A stretch of DNA of 64,000 nucleotides from Strongylocentrotus purpuratus (Eukaryota > Echinodermata > Echinoidea > Camarodonta > Strongylocentrotidae). The position numbers were made by a program, and so were the translations under genes. Below are positions 1-9,535 of this stretch, piece by piece (within the stretch, counting starts at the first letter, position 1; each line of letters starts with the position of its first letter). The stretch covers positions 808,501 to 872,500 of the forward strand of contig NW_022145549.1 in NCBI RefSeq assembly GCF_000002235.5. Reading direction: 5' to 3'. The notes under the pieces were generated by a model. That model worked only from the letters and a program-made list of their open reading frames with translations, searched no databases and was not told the DNA's origin.

Positions 1-745
1 GTCATCATCACTACCATCAACGTCATTATCATCACGTAACCATCACTGTCATCATCATTACTACCATCACCGTCATCATCATCACTACCACCACCGTCAT
101 CATCACTACCATCACCGTCATCATCACTACCATCAACGTCATCATCATCACGTAACCATCACCGTCATCATCATTACTACCATCACCGTCATCATCATCA
201 CTACCATCACCTTCATCATCATCACTACCATCCCATTCATCATCATCACTACTATCACCGTCATCATCATCGTTATCACCATCACTACCATCACTGTCAT
301 CACTACCATTACCATCATCATCATCACTACCATCACCGTCATCATAATCACTACCACCACCATCATCATCATCACTACCATCACCGTCATCATCGTCATC
401 ATCATCACTACCACCACCGTCATCATCACTACCATCACCGTCATCATCACTACCATCAACGTCATCATCATCACGTAACCATCACTGTCATCATCATTAC
501 TACCATCACCGTCATCATCATCACTACCACCACCGTCATCATCACTACCATCACCGTCTTTATCACTACCATCAACGTCATCATCATCACGTAACCATCA
601 CCGTCATCATCATTACTACCATCACCGTCATCATCATCACTACCATCACCTTCATCATCATCACTACCATCCCATTCATCATCATCACTACTATCACCGT
701 CATCATCATCGTTATCACCATCACTACCATCACCGTCATCATCAA
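1..745. repeat. CAT/ATC satellite with higher-order repeat
   Basis: Tandem trinucleotide-based satellite (CATCATCAC, CTACCATCAC, CCGTCATC blocks). It has a higher-order period of about 439 bp: the variant CACGTAAC recurs at 33 and 472, and the variant CCCATTCAT at 232 and 671. Only about two higher-order units are seen, and the array may run on to the left of base 1. It lies in an intron of the minus-strand transporter gene and stops about 20 bases from a splice donor. Open frames in it are Met/Val/Thr low-complexity and are not genes. Confidence 0.9.
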
Positions 746-763
746 TTGTATCTCATTACATAC

Positions 764-890
764 CACATGGTGATGTTGACAAGCTCCATGGTGAGCTCAG
801 ACAATATCCTGAAAAATTCCACCATGACACGACCGCGCTCTCCCATTCTACTCAGCAGTACACCGAAAGGGATAGTGAAAACGAGGATAC
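764..890 (-). CDS. SLC1 transporter, exon 5 of those visible
   Basis: Minus-strand exon of 127 nt. Splice acceptor (TTCTTTAG) lies just above 890 and donor GTATGT just below 764. The translation begins GILVFTIPFGVLLSRMGERG and ends in NITMW, matching the helix 4/5 region of glutamate transporters (family pattern NVLG-VFS-FG-GKMGE). It joins exon 4 through a split Gly codon (G/GT) and ends in phase 2, so the gene continues beyond base 1. The remaining helices, the re-entrant hairpins and the substrate-binding NMDGT region are not in this window. The short fragment by itself could belong to any SLC1 member; together with exons 1-4 the family call is firm. Confidence 0.88.
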
Positions 891-2270
891 CTAAAGAATA
901 AAAGAAAGAACGATGAGTTATTATATTTGAGCTTCCCTGAACCCTAGCCTGAAGAATATCTAGATTGAGGGGGGGGGGGGGGATCTCCCCCACTGTAGCT
1001 ATATGGACTTTACTCAATCAAAGGGAAGTAATATGACATGCACTTAATTATACGATACCTGAACAATGACAACATTTTTAAAATTTCCGAAAACTTTGTA
1101 TTACCTTTAAATATAAACGCATATAATTCTTCTATAGATGTGTCGTCTCCCATAAACAAATTAAAAAAACAGAACATCATTGGACTGGCTTAGTCTTTAA
1201 GTGAATCTGACAATAATGGGGAAATTATTTTTCAAGAAAAGAATTATGATTTGATAAACGAGGAAGAATAATATGTAGAGACTAGGTTGACAGACTGTAT
1301 TATTGGATACTATCCCAATATTGGCAGGGGATGGGTGGGCGATGTACTAAAATAATATTTCTTCTTCCGTGACAAAATTATGCTTGATATAATTTTGTCC
1401 ACATAACCTTAAACGCCCATATGAATTTGAAACTGATCCAATATCTTCATAAACGTCCTGATCATTATTCATATCAGACGCCTTCATGACTTTGGACATA
1501 ATCCAAAAAGGATCCATTAAATTAAAATAATCTCATCCTTCCTAATCGGACGTAGAGTATCCAACAGATAACATGCATATTTGTAATGAATCTGAACCTG
1601 ATCTGGTCATCGAGGATAACATTTTCTCCTTAAAACGTCATTAAACATTATACTTGCATATACCATGGGTCTAAATTACATCTCTGCACACGCGTAACTA
1701 GATACCGATAAAACAAAGGGGGAAATATAGGGACACCAGCAGTTGGCGAGGAGGGGGAGGGGTGGAAGAGTACTTTCACACGAGATTTCAACCAACATAA
1801 GAATATAAAGTTATAGATTAAGATTAGGCCTACAACTTTGGGGGCTTTGTATAGAGTACATGCCACATTGTGATATAACCAGTTGAGAGCCAGTAGAAAG
1901 TAAATTCCGTGTTAAAGTTTATGAGTTTACGCCCTCCTGGCACCACAAAGTCGCTTTCCCCTACGCGCTTTTATCGGAAATTAGGAGGATGTAAGAACAA
2001 AAAAACATCTTTATTCGAACGGTTCAATGTCTTTTAACGCTCGAGTATGTAGTTCCATGTTGTCTGACCTTTTTTCATGTATTCTCAAATACCTCGTTGA
2101 AAGTAAAGCGAAACAAAAATGTACGTTTATTTTGATATAAAAGATCATAATGTAAAATAACTGTTACAATCATGTGAAATATATGTTTGCATTTTACGAT
2201 TTGACAATTGATGAAAGGCATTCGCCATTCACTAAGTTACAATAAATGTATTTCCCTTTTTTGGTTTGTT
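891..2270. other. Intronic, no gene seen
   Basis: Intron 4 of the transporter (3' part on the coding strand). It is AT-rich with a poly-G tract near 971-981. No exon with convincing splice signals was found on either strand, and no clear repeat family apart from a SINE-like stretch starting near 2272. Confidence 0.6.
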
Positions 2271-2271
2271 T

Positions 2272-2380
2272 CACCTTATCAAAGTGGACTAGCACATCGT
2301 CTTTCTTTCGAACCCAGGACCTCCCATTTACGAGGCCACTGCTCCCCCACTGCCCCAACATACGTGTACGTTAACAGATA
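2272..2380 (-). repeat. tRNA-derived SINE-like fragment
   Basis: Read on the minus strand this has the form of a tRNA head: a GGGGCAGTGGGGGAGCAGTG A-box-like part, then GGTCCTGGGTTCGAA, which matches a Pol III B box, followed by the short spacer typical of marine-invertebrate SINEs. It lies in the transporter intron. The cloverleaf is degenerate, so it is called a SINE rather than a tRNA gene. Confidence 0.55.
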
Positions 2381-2989
2381 GGACAAATAGTAACATGACC
2401 CCCGAATATCCAAGAAGTTGTTACATCGGCATTGTGACTGTGGTTTTACCAGGATAGATGCCTAAATGCCCATGCACACGATGTGTTCATCCACTACCAC
2501 CAATTACCCCCAATCGGTCAACAACAATAGGCCCATTTTAAATAATGACAGCTTAGCTGTCAACTAAATGTTTTGTATGCATTAATTTGTATAGATTCTG
2601 ACGCCAATTTTCCGTCGATTTTCGGGAAAAAACCATTGCACTAGGCCATGACTCCCTACGTCAAAGGCATCCATCTGAAGCTAGACATATCGTTTGAACT
2701 TGTTTTGTGCACGTTTATATATAACTCTGCGTTAGCTTTCATGTACATTAGGAAAAAAGATGTTACTAATTTTGCCCGAAATCAACACTTATCATTGAGG
2801 TATTCATAGAGGTCTCTTTGTTAATTTATGAGAACACAGACGGCTTAGGGCTAACATTTACCATGTCTTGTCCAAATTTTGATTATTTGTATTTACTTTA
2901 AATTTGTTTTTATCAAGTAACAAGTAACTCCCCTGACTGTCCTTCAATGTGTGGAGGTGTTGTGTTAAAGTGGTTAGTTTTACTGTTAT

Positions 2990-3420
2990 TTCTATTTTTG
3001 TTTAATTATTATTATGATTATTATTATTATGATTATTATTATTATTATTGTTCTTCTTATTACTATTATTACCTTTATTATAATCATCATCATCATAATT
3101 TGTATTATAGTTATAATTATTATTATCATTTTGAATACTATAATTGTTATTATTATCATCATTATTTGTATTAATATTATTATTGCTAATATTATCATTA
3201 CTATTATCATTATAATTTTAAATGTTATTATTATTAATATTTTTGATATTATCATTATCATCATCATAATCATTATTGTTATTATTATTATAATCATCAA
3301 ATTTATTATTCTTATCATTATTAGCATCATTATCATCATCAACTTTATTATTGTTATTATTATTGTTATTATCATCATCATTATCGTCTTTGTTATTATT
3401 ATTATTATCATTATTGATGG
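2990..3420. repeat. ATT/ATC microsatellite
   Basis: About 430 bp of imperfect TTATTATTATCATCATTAT repeats, readable in several frames on both strands as Ile/Met/Tyr strings. It ends about 40 bases downstream (in gene sense) of SLC1 exon 4. No coding potential. Confidence 0.9.
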
Positions 3421-3458
3421 CGCAGTTTTATTGTAGCCTCATGTGCACCTTGCCTTAC

Positions 3459-3630
3459 CTAGTACATTAATGCCGTTCTTGTAGTCCTCCGTCCTATTTG
3501 TCTCCGTCACATTTTTAGAGATGCAAAAATCTGTTTCCGAGGCATTTTCCCAACGACAAAAAGCCGATTTGACTGTGTCATTTATAGGTACCAACTTAGT
3601 GACGTTCTTTACTTCAGAGGAGGACTTCGC
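3459..3630 (-). CDS. SLC1 transporter, exon 4 (extracellular loop)
   Basis: Minus-strand exon of 172 nt, 57 codons plus 1 nt, starting in phase 0 after CCACTTTTAG and ending at donor GTAAGGC. It runs from AKSSSEVKNV to EDYKNGINVLG. The terminal NGINVLG matches the conserved DG-NVLG segment that starts transmembrane helix 4c in SLC1 transporters. The rest is the variable extracellular loop and contains five N-glycosylation sequons (NVT, NDT, NAS, NVT, NRT). The exon has no Met near its start and is easily missed by ATG-based ORF calling. The frame is confirmed by exons on both sides: CAG ends exon 3, and the last G is completed by GT of exon 5. Confidence 0.85.
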
Positions 3631-3789
3631 CTAAAAGTGGAAGAAATAGACAGAAAGAAAAAGAATGGAATGTGATCCCTAGGGAAGTGGAGAGTGTGGC
3701 CTGTATAGTATGGAATAGTAAATGAGTCCAGGAACAGGGTTAACAATAACATCATCATTATTTATTTATTTTGTATTATCACGATCATT

Positions 3790-3825
3790 ATTATTGTTAA
3801 TATTATCATTATTAGTAGCAGTAGT

Positions 3826-3888
<63 letters not shown>

Positions 3889-3900
3889 TGTAGTCATAAT
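3790..3900. repeat. AGT/AGC microsatellite
   Basis: Run of AGTAGTAGT with an AGCAGCAGC patch. Frames through it are poly-Val or poly-Thr and non-coding. Intronic in the transporter gene. Confidence 0.9.
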
Positions 3901-4433
3901 ATTAGTAGCAGTTTTAATATAAGTAATACTATAGGTTTTCCCGGCCAATTTCGCAGTTATTCAGTCTATTTTACAAAAAGTTCGTTCAATTTGGAGCAAA
4001 CACCATTATCGGCTGTAATTCAATGTATCTCATCGGAATAGGATTTTTTCATTAATATCATTCAAATTCATTCCGTCTAGCGCGTGCGCCAAGATTCATT
4101 CAAATGTATCAGCAATTGCCGAATAGGCAGTCGATTTGGCCTGAAATTAAAATGATATTGATTTATCCCGTTTTATTGTAGGTATCGGATGCACTTTTAA
4201 CAGGGTATTAATGAAGATCTTTACCACTGTTAATATAAGATATTTCTCTAATTTCTTCGATTCTCATAGCTCCATTAGATCAGATGGCTAAAAATCCCCC
4301 AAATAAAAACTAATTTAGCGAAGACATATTGACTGGGCATAGTTCTCCTTGTGCGTACAATTCAAGGACCAATAGATGGGGTTGAAGTTAACAATAGATA
4401 CGAGCAGTATAAGATACGCGTAATGCTCTTAGG

Positions 4434-4764
4434 GTATGTTTATGCTCAACTTTTCTGGCCAGAATCAGGCATCTGTTACGCGTTTAGTTCAAAACACGGT
4501 TGCGTCCTTCCTCACTTTTGTAGAATCACCGAAAAACGGCGATCACGATCGCCGATCGTTAACTCACAAAAAGGTGCGTTTTCTGGGGAAGCATAAACGC
4601 ACAATCATTTGTAAACGCATTTAAATGGGGTCAACGCGCTGGCCTCTAGTGGGTCTACGTAGCATGCTCAGTGCAGGTTTGCGAATCCAGCTGCAAGGCC
4701 ACCCACCGAGAATTGCCTAGAGGAGCCAGAGAAGTGAGCATAAACAGTACACCGTGGAACTGCG
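4434..4764. mobile_element. Candidate MITE with GGTA-TGTTTATGCTCA ends
   Basis: The left end reads GGTATGTTTATGCTCA and the right end TGAGCATAAACAGTACACC, an imperfect inverted pair about 330 bp apart. The interior is GC-richer than its surroundings and has an internal palindrome around GATCACGATCGCCGATCG. No transposase. A tandem GATGAGCGTTTAC doublet follows at about 4769-4790. Class unknown; target duplication not established. Confidence 0.4.
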
Positions 4765-5038
4765 ATTACGATGAGCGTTTACGATGAGCGTTTCACATCG
4801 CGACGGATAAATTCTTTCGACTCTTCGAAAATATTTGTTGACGTTATATTTTGTTCAAATGTCGTTTTTTTAAGGATTGACATAAGGGATGCGGCAAATA
4901 GCAAAATATCGAGTGCTTATTTTTTCAGGTCACGGTTAGAAACAAAGCTCCTCGGTGATCCAGAGATTGCAGTTCAGTTTCGAGATCACCTTGGGAAAAA
5001 GTGCCCTCGAAGCAGTTAATATTTAAAAAACATCTTAC

Positions 5039-5081
5039 CTGTTGAAAACACGCTTGTACAAGGTTGGACGGGAACAGATTC
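5039..5081 (-). CDS. SLC1 transporter, exon 3 (43-nt micro-exon)
   Basis: Minus-strand exon flanked by ..CATTACGACAG and GTAAGATG. With the AG carried over from exon 2 it encodes RNLFPSNLVQACFQQ, which matches the conserved R-N-MFPPNLVEACF-Q motif directly after helix 3 in glutamate transporters. In vertebrate SLC1 genes this motif likewise follows an intron at the Arg codon (from memory). Phase 2 in, phase 0 out. Small but unambiguous because sequence, splice sites and phase all agree. Confidence 0.85.
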
Positions 5082-5267
5082 CTGTCGTAATGAAAGAGGA
5101 AAATAAGAGAAAATTTATTCTTAGGATCTTGGATCTTGGATTCTTTTCCTCCCAAATTCTCCGAAGAAGAGTTTTTTTTGCAAGTTACTAACGGCACTCT
5201 CTCGGGAAAATATTGTATACAAATATACACCGTCTTGAGATGTTCTGGTTAAAACTATGCGCAAGAG

Positions 5268-5326
5268 GCGACTCTAATAGTACTATTTGCTGAGCGGCGC
5301 AGACCCGAAGGAAATGGTACTATTGG
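5268..5326. repeat. Short inverted repeat
   Basis: GACTCTAATAGTACTATTTGC and its near-inverse GAAATGGTACTATTGGAGTC face each other about 20 bases apart. It adjoins the larger repeat starting at 5360 and may be a separate small foldback. Confidence 0.45.
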
Positions 5327-5359
5327 AGTCACCGAGGCCCAAAGTTTTTAATTGAAGCC

Positions 5360-6118
5360 TATATACCTCACTTAAGAAATCCAGCCATCTGATTGGTCGA
5401 AATTGGAGTCGTGATTTTAGCTATTCCCGTGAAGACACGAAAAATGCCGATACCGGTTAATAGTCCAAGAGTGAGATCCCTCAAAATTCCGGTTACCATA
5501 AAAATAGTAAAATTTTGCTGCGATACCCATAGGTTTACGCGTTAAAACGTTCCTTCTGCGAGCTCGGACACCGTACGGTGCTTTTTGTCTGCGATTCCCA
5601 AATGATAGACACTTTCAGTCATTTTTCAAGCAAAGATTACAAACAGTGTCTCAGATTTCCGTGATGTTCTAACCAATCTTTACTCAATAAAAGGATAAGG
5701 TAAGAATTCTTGATAGATTTTTGTTTCAATTCGGCCTATAAAAGACATATCGACTGCTATATTATTCGAAGTCTGGCTGCTTTATAATATGCTCGCGCGC
5801 CGTCCACCCAGGCGTGCCTTATGGTCATGGCTAGTCTAGTTCTGGACCCTATATTGGTTTTTGTTATTCGCCGACTATAAACGTTAAGCCGAGAGTTGGC
5901 GCGACCCTTAGTGATTGCGCGATCCCCACAAACACCGGCGGTCTGTGGGGATCACGCAATCACTAAGGATCGCGCCAACTCTTGGCTTAACGTTTATAGT
6001 CGGCGAATAACAAAAACCAATATAGGGTCCAGAACTAGACTAGGTCATGGCAGGAGGTGCGCGCGTTTCCTCGAGCATATAAAACAGCCAGGCCTCTCAA
6101 AGCAGTTGATATATCTAT
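5360..6118. repeat. Interspersed repeat, copy 1 (carries an insertion)
   Basis: Starts TATACCTCACTTAAGAAAT and ends CAGTTGATATATCTATA. A second copy lies inverted at 31976-32526. Shared segments include TCTGATTGGTCGAAAT, TTTTTGTCTGCGATTCCCAA and a terminal stem-loop built on ATCGACTGCT. Copy 1 is longer because a 211-bp palindromic element has inserted in its terminal stem (5832-6042). No coding sequence; the family is not recognised. It sits in intron 2 of the transporter. Confidence 0.75.
5832..6042. mobile_element. Palindromic foldback MITE with 9-bp direct repeats
   Basis: Two arms of about 100 bases with about 3 mismatches by eye, around a 13-base loop (5931-5943). The ends are TAGTCTAGTTCTGG and CCAGAACTAGACTA. 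The exact 9-bp sequence GGTCATGGC stands on both sides (5823-5831 and 6043-6051), as expected for a target-site duplication. Nine-base duplications are typical of Mutator-like elements, so a MULE-derived foldback is the favoured reading. The related repeat copy at 31976-32526 lacks this insertion. No transposase. Confidence 0.8.
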
Positions 6119-6150
6119 ACCAGTACCTCGAAAAGAAGGCGTTGTTGTGT

Positions 6151-6448
6151 TATACCCTGCATCAAAAATGTATCTTTGAAAAAAAAGGGGGAAAAAAAGA
6201 AAAAGAAAAATTAAAAAAAATTACAATTCCCCCCCCCCCCGCAAAAAAAAAAAAAAAAAAATCAATAAAAAAATCAACTACCAAAAAGTACTCTCAAAAA
6301 GTATTTTACTCCAAAATAGTACTCTCAAAAAGTGTGTTACTCCCAAATAGTACTTTTTCAGAGCTACCTTTAAATAGTTGAAATATTTCTGGTCACGTGA
6401 CGAGCTCTCAACCAATCAAAAACCAATAAACTTTTGACGCAGGATATA
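6151..6448. mobile_element. Non-autonomous DNA transposon, family A, short copy
   Basis: The ends TATACCCTGCATCAAAA and TTTTGACGCAGGATATA form an inverted pair about 298 bp apart. The subterminal block with AGTTGAAATATTTCTGGTCA and AGCTCTCAACCAATCAAAA is shared, in reverse, with the copy at 8076-9103. The interior is a long A/G tract with repeated AGTACTCTCAAAAAGT. The element ends only 31 bases from the donor of transporter exon 2. TA target sites are likely, from the TATA at both edges. Confidence 0.7.
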
Positions 6449-6478
6449 ATACATATGGATAGATAATGAGAGCAATAC

Positions 6479-6692
6479 CTCAGGATACCAATGAGCGAAT
6501 CGAGGGGATTTGCTGAATCGCTTCTTTCATCAAGGTCGATGTCATGAATTTTCAGGTACTTCGGCCTACCAGGACGAATTGCGACGACGACGATGATTCC
6601 GATGATGACAGCGATGCACGATGTCGTGAAGTAGTAAACGAGTGCCCGTGCTCCCAATTTCCCACAGGATTTGGTGTCAAGACTCGTCAGAC
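6479..6692 (-). CDS. SLC1 transporter, exon 2
   Basis: Minus-strand exon of 214 nt between acceptor ATGTAAAG and donor GTATTGCT. It completes Gly from exon 1 and continues LTSLDTKSCGKLGARALVYY, then the third transmembrane helix (TSCIAVIIGIIVVVAI), RPG, and a charged linker ending LDSLIGIL plus AG of Arg. The pattern (S-D-K-GK-G-RA-VYY-TT, then R/HPG) is diagnostic of the SLC1 family. Donor choice is supported by exon 3 beginning with the G that completes Arg. Confidence 0.9.
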
Positions 6693-7358
6693 CTTTACAT
6701 AAAATTCGTGAGAATAAAGATTTAATGTGGCTCCCCTTTTATGTGTAGGTTTAAGTATTGCTCACCCCAACGCGTTGGGAAAGGAAAAAAGATACTGTGC
6801 ACTGGATTGTCATGACGATAGCATATCTTTTGCCTCAATCTTGCTAAAAAAAAATATATGAAAACACTATACATCAACATTCTAAACTGGACTGCGCACA
6901 TGTCAAGTGACTTAAAAACTGCTCGTCTGTTTATAGACTGGACTTAAATGCATTTGAGGTCATATTTTGAAATCAATAATTCTGATGAGAAAGTAATGCT
7001 ATATTCCCCCATCGATATTACGAAAGCTCTCAAATCGTTATCATCTTCAACAAAAACCAGCATTCTCTTCAAAGATTTGACATGTTTGAAAACGTAAGAG
7101 TAATATGTCCTTTCGCTTTTTCGGTTTGTTTCAGCTCGGATAAAAAAATGATTGGTACTGGAATAATTGGCTCTTTAACTCTTGCCGCGTCATACCAAAA
7201 GGCGTTAAAAGACGGGAGTTGCTGCTACCTTGTTTGGCGTTCAACAATAAGGGATAGAGCAACGTCGATCTGGCTGCTCAGTGGCTGCCGGGCTCACGAT
7301 CAATTGGGCAAAAACAATTTCCATTTTCGGTTTAACTTGATAACATTTGGAGTGGACT

Positions 7359-7552
7359 TTAAAGACCGTCAATACTACTGGGCCAGAAGGGATTAGACCA
7401 CACAGTGAGGTCACTGACAGGTGGCTATCTCATTAACTCAGCTCTCAACTAACATAAGAAAAAGAGGATCATGGGGGACCAACAGGCACCGATTGGGGAA
7501 GTTTTCTATATAGAGGGAGCAAGGAGGTACAAGTAGGACAGTGGGGCTTTAA
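7359..7552. mobile_element. TTAA-ended MITE (family TTAA-1), copy 1
   Basis: Bounded by TTAA at 7359-7362 and 7549-7552, with the right end GACAGTGGGGCTTTAA. It is the reverse of the element at 46948-47180: both hold TTGAGAGCT, GATAACCACCTGTCAGTGAC-like and TCTAATCCC-like blocks. TTAA target sites are typical of piggyBac and Kolobok transposons. Lies in intron 1 of the transporter. Non-coding. Confidence 0.65.
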
Positions 7553-7586
7553 AAGAATATTATTAGTATTATTACTTTCATCTTAC

Positions 7587-7923
7587 CCGTGATCAAACTC
7601 GAGACTATCAACGGTAGGACGAGCAACTTCAAGAGCCGGACCAGGATATCACCAGGTAGACCAATCGCTTTAATCACATTTTCTGTGGGCTCAGCCTTCC
7701 TTAAGACACTCCCGAAGAAAACACCAATAATCACCGCAATCAGGGTGAGCGCCAAGAGCAGGTTGGCCCTCATCCACTTCAGTGCAACCATGCCCATGGA
7801 CTTCCAATACTTCCAGTTCTTCCAATCCCTCGGGTTCACCGTGGAGTCCGACGTAGTCGCTGGGGTCTTTAATTGTGCCCCACTCTCCGCTTCGTCGATT
7901 GCTATTGCTTTCTCATCAGCCAT
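7587..7923 (-). CDS. SLC1-family amino acid transporter, exon 1 (N-terminus)
   Basis: First coding exon (337 nt, 112 codons plus 1 nt) of a sodium-coupled glutamate/neutral amino acid transporter on the minus strand, expected in the plasma membrane. The start chosen is MADEKAIAIDEAESG; an in-frame upstream extension runs into TA repeats and transposon sequence and is unlikely to be translated. A cytosolic leader of about 50 residues is followed by helix 1 (NLLLALTLIAVIIGVFFG) and amphipathic helix 2 (LPGDILVRLLKLLVLPLIV), then SSLITG at the donor GTAAGA. The LPGELLMRMLKMLVLPLIVSSL-like block is the family signature. Joined exons 7587-7923, 6479-6692, 5039-5081, 3459-3630 and 764-890 give 297 codons without a stop. 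Excitatory versus neutral (ASCT) type cannot be decided because the binding-site exons are outside the window. Confidence 0.92.
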
Positions 7924-8014
7924 GCTGCGAATTCGTCTCTGTCTTGAGAAAGAAGTTGATGGAATTACACGTAAGATGAGGCATGTAGTAAATGGATACG
8001 AACATGAGGAGCGA

Positions 8015-8072
8015 TATATATATATATATATATATCTAATAATTAAGATTATATATATATATATATATATAC
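8015..8072. repeat. TA microsatellite
   Basis: Two TATATATA runs separated by CTAATAATTAAGATT, just upstream of the transporter's first coding exon and abutting the transposon at 8076. If the transcript starts upstream of here it would be part of the 5' UTR. Confidence 0.9.
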
Positions 8073-8075
8073 ATT

Positions 8076-9103
8076 TATATCCTGCATCAAAATTTATTGG
8101 CTTTTGATTGGTTGAGAGCTCGTCACATGACCAGAAATATTTCAACTATTTTAAGGTTGCTCTGAAACAGTACTATTTGGGAGTATAAGTACTATTTGGA
8201 AGTAGACATTTTTGTTTGATTTGTTTTTTTTTTTTTTTTTTTTCTTCTTCAAATCTTAATTTGATTATTTGTTTTTCTTTCTAATTCTTATTCCATTTTT
8301 TCTTCTTCTTGTACCCCATTCACAGTGGTTTTGAAATTTGTAGCGGCGTTGTAGCGGAGCGGCGACACCGCCATAACACCGCTACAAATGCATTCACAGT
8401 AGAAAAGTTATCCCGCTGCAGCAGCGGGATAAATATCATGTACCCATTCACGCTGCAGCGGGTGATTTTTATTACCTCCGTAACAAACACGTGTATGCAT
8501 GGCTCATGACCCGCGAGTGACCCCGATATGACCGGAAATACTTCAGCGCGGGGTTTTAGGGTAAACATGTCAAGTTGCTTTTTGTATCCTCGATCATATT
8601 ACTTTTTAAAAAACTAGCATGTTTATTGCTTCCAGTCAGAATATTTTAATTTTTTGAAGTGTGAAATATTTTTATTTGGATAATTATAATATCTACATAA
8701 TAATAAAATCAATTTGAATCCACTGGTTACTTTATTTCTATTTCACTTTATGTTCCCCATTGCTGGAGAAAAGAGGTCAGTGATAGGTAAGTAAACAAAT
8801 CACACGTGTTTGTCGCGGTGTTATAACGGAGAGCCTTCACACTGAGTAAACACCGCGACAGCAGCGGGACTGTCCCGCTGCTGTAGCTAGGCGAACCTAG
8901 CGATAGTTTGTCGCGGCGTTATCGCGAGGCGGTGTTATCCCGCGATAGTTTATAACGGGTCCGAGCCTTCACACTGAAAACAACACCGCGACAGCAGCGG
9001 GACAGTCCCGCTGCTGTCGCGGTGTTTGAGGCCACTGTGAATGGGGTATAATTTCAATAATTTTTTTAAATATTTTTGAAATAAAGTTTTGGTGCAGGAT
9101 ATA
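8076..9103. mobile_element. Non-autonomous DNA transposon, family A, long copy
   Basis: The ends TATATCCTGCATCAAAA and TTTTGGTGCAGGATATA are inverted repeats (one mismatch in 17). It shares subterminal sequence with the 298-bp copy at 6151-6448: TTGGTTGAGAGCTCGTCACA and ATATTTCAACTATTT. The extra length is explained by the nested element at 8312-9048. The two copies stand in opposite orientation on either side of transporter exon 1. Confidence 0.75.
8312..9048. mobile_element. Nested TA-flanked element with CCCCATTCACAGTGG ends
   Basis: The left end TACCCCATTCACAGTGG and right end CCACTGTGAATGGGGTA are exact inverse complements (17 bp), with TA at the outer edge as in Tc1/mariner-type insertions. 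The interior is a mosaic of GC-rich palindromes (CCCGCTGCTGTCGCGGTGTT, AGCAGCGGGACTGTCCCGCT) and internal copies of a terminus-like CATTCACAGTAG at about 8393. No transposase. It has inserted into family A element 8076-9103. Confidence 0.75.
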
Positions 9104-9144
9104 AAACAATTATGCTATGCCTTCTTGTTGAGGTAAAGTTAACT

Positions 9145-9415
9145 TAAAACTATGGGCGTTCGTCCCCCCCCCCCCACTCAATTTTTTTAGGGGGGGGGGT
9201 CGTCCCCCCCTGGAAATTTGAAAAAGTGCAAAACAAATTGTATAGCATATACTGAATAATGACTGCAACACACTTTTAGGCTCTGGAAGGCCCAAGAGTG
9301 CAGCGTTTAGACTAATAAAATTGCAAAAAATCTCGCTCGGTCGCTACGCTCCCTCGCATAACATCCTCGTAAAAAAAAAAAAATCGCATTTCGTCCCCCC
9401 GGTCATTAACAGAAA
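9145..9415. repeat. C/G-tract repeat of unknown family
   Basis: Contains two CGTCCCCCCC tracts and a G tract facing each other around 9160-9210, then CTCGCTCGGTCGCTACGCTC at about 9331-9355 and another CGTCCCCCC. A related arrangement (G tract, then GCGAGCGAGCAAAGCAAGTG) occurs at 37240-37500. Non-coding, unclassified. Confidence 0.45.
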
Positions 9416-9419
9416 TCGC

Positions 9420-9535
9420 CGCCCTTGATCCTCATTACCAGGTCCCTCAGAGAGGACCTAAAGCCGTCTGCCGTCTGGTTGCTTAATTACAAGCATTTAT
9501 GCTTTTTTAGCAGTCAGGTAAATTAACCATCACAT
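9420..9535 (+). repeat. SINE fragment (family 2, 3' part)
   Basis: CCTCATTACCAGGTCCCTCAGAGAGGACCTAAAGCCGT, then AAGCATTTATGCTTTTTTAGCAGTCAGGTAA, match in the opposite sense the element at 50893-51357 (TTACCTGACCGCTAAGAAAGCATAAATGCTT and GGTCCTCTCCGAGAGACCTGGTAATGAGG). The tRNA head is missing here. Confidence 0.65.

Noticed and set aside
148-474. Minus-strand open frame of Met/Val/Thr
   Set aside because: It is the trinucleotide satellite read in one frame; no codon variation beyond the repeat and no domain.
2947-3436. Overlapping frames of Ile, Met and Tyr strings on both strands
   Set aside because: ATT/ATC microsatellite; compositional artefact.
5896-6381. 161-residue plus-strand open frame
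   Set aside because: Begins in the palindromic MITE and runs through A-rich transposon sequence; the Lys-rich end is composition.
7924-8145. N-terminal extension of the transporter first exon
   Set aside because: In frame, but it consists of TA microsatellite (Ile/Tyr repeats) and transposon ends; the internal MADEK start fits the family's usual leader length.
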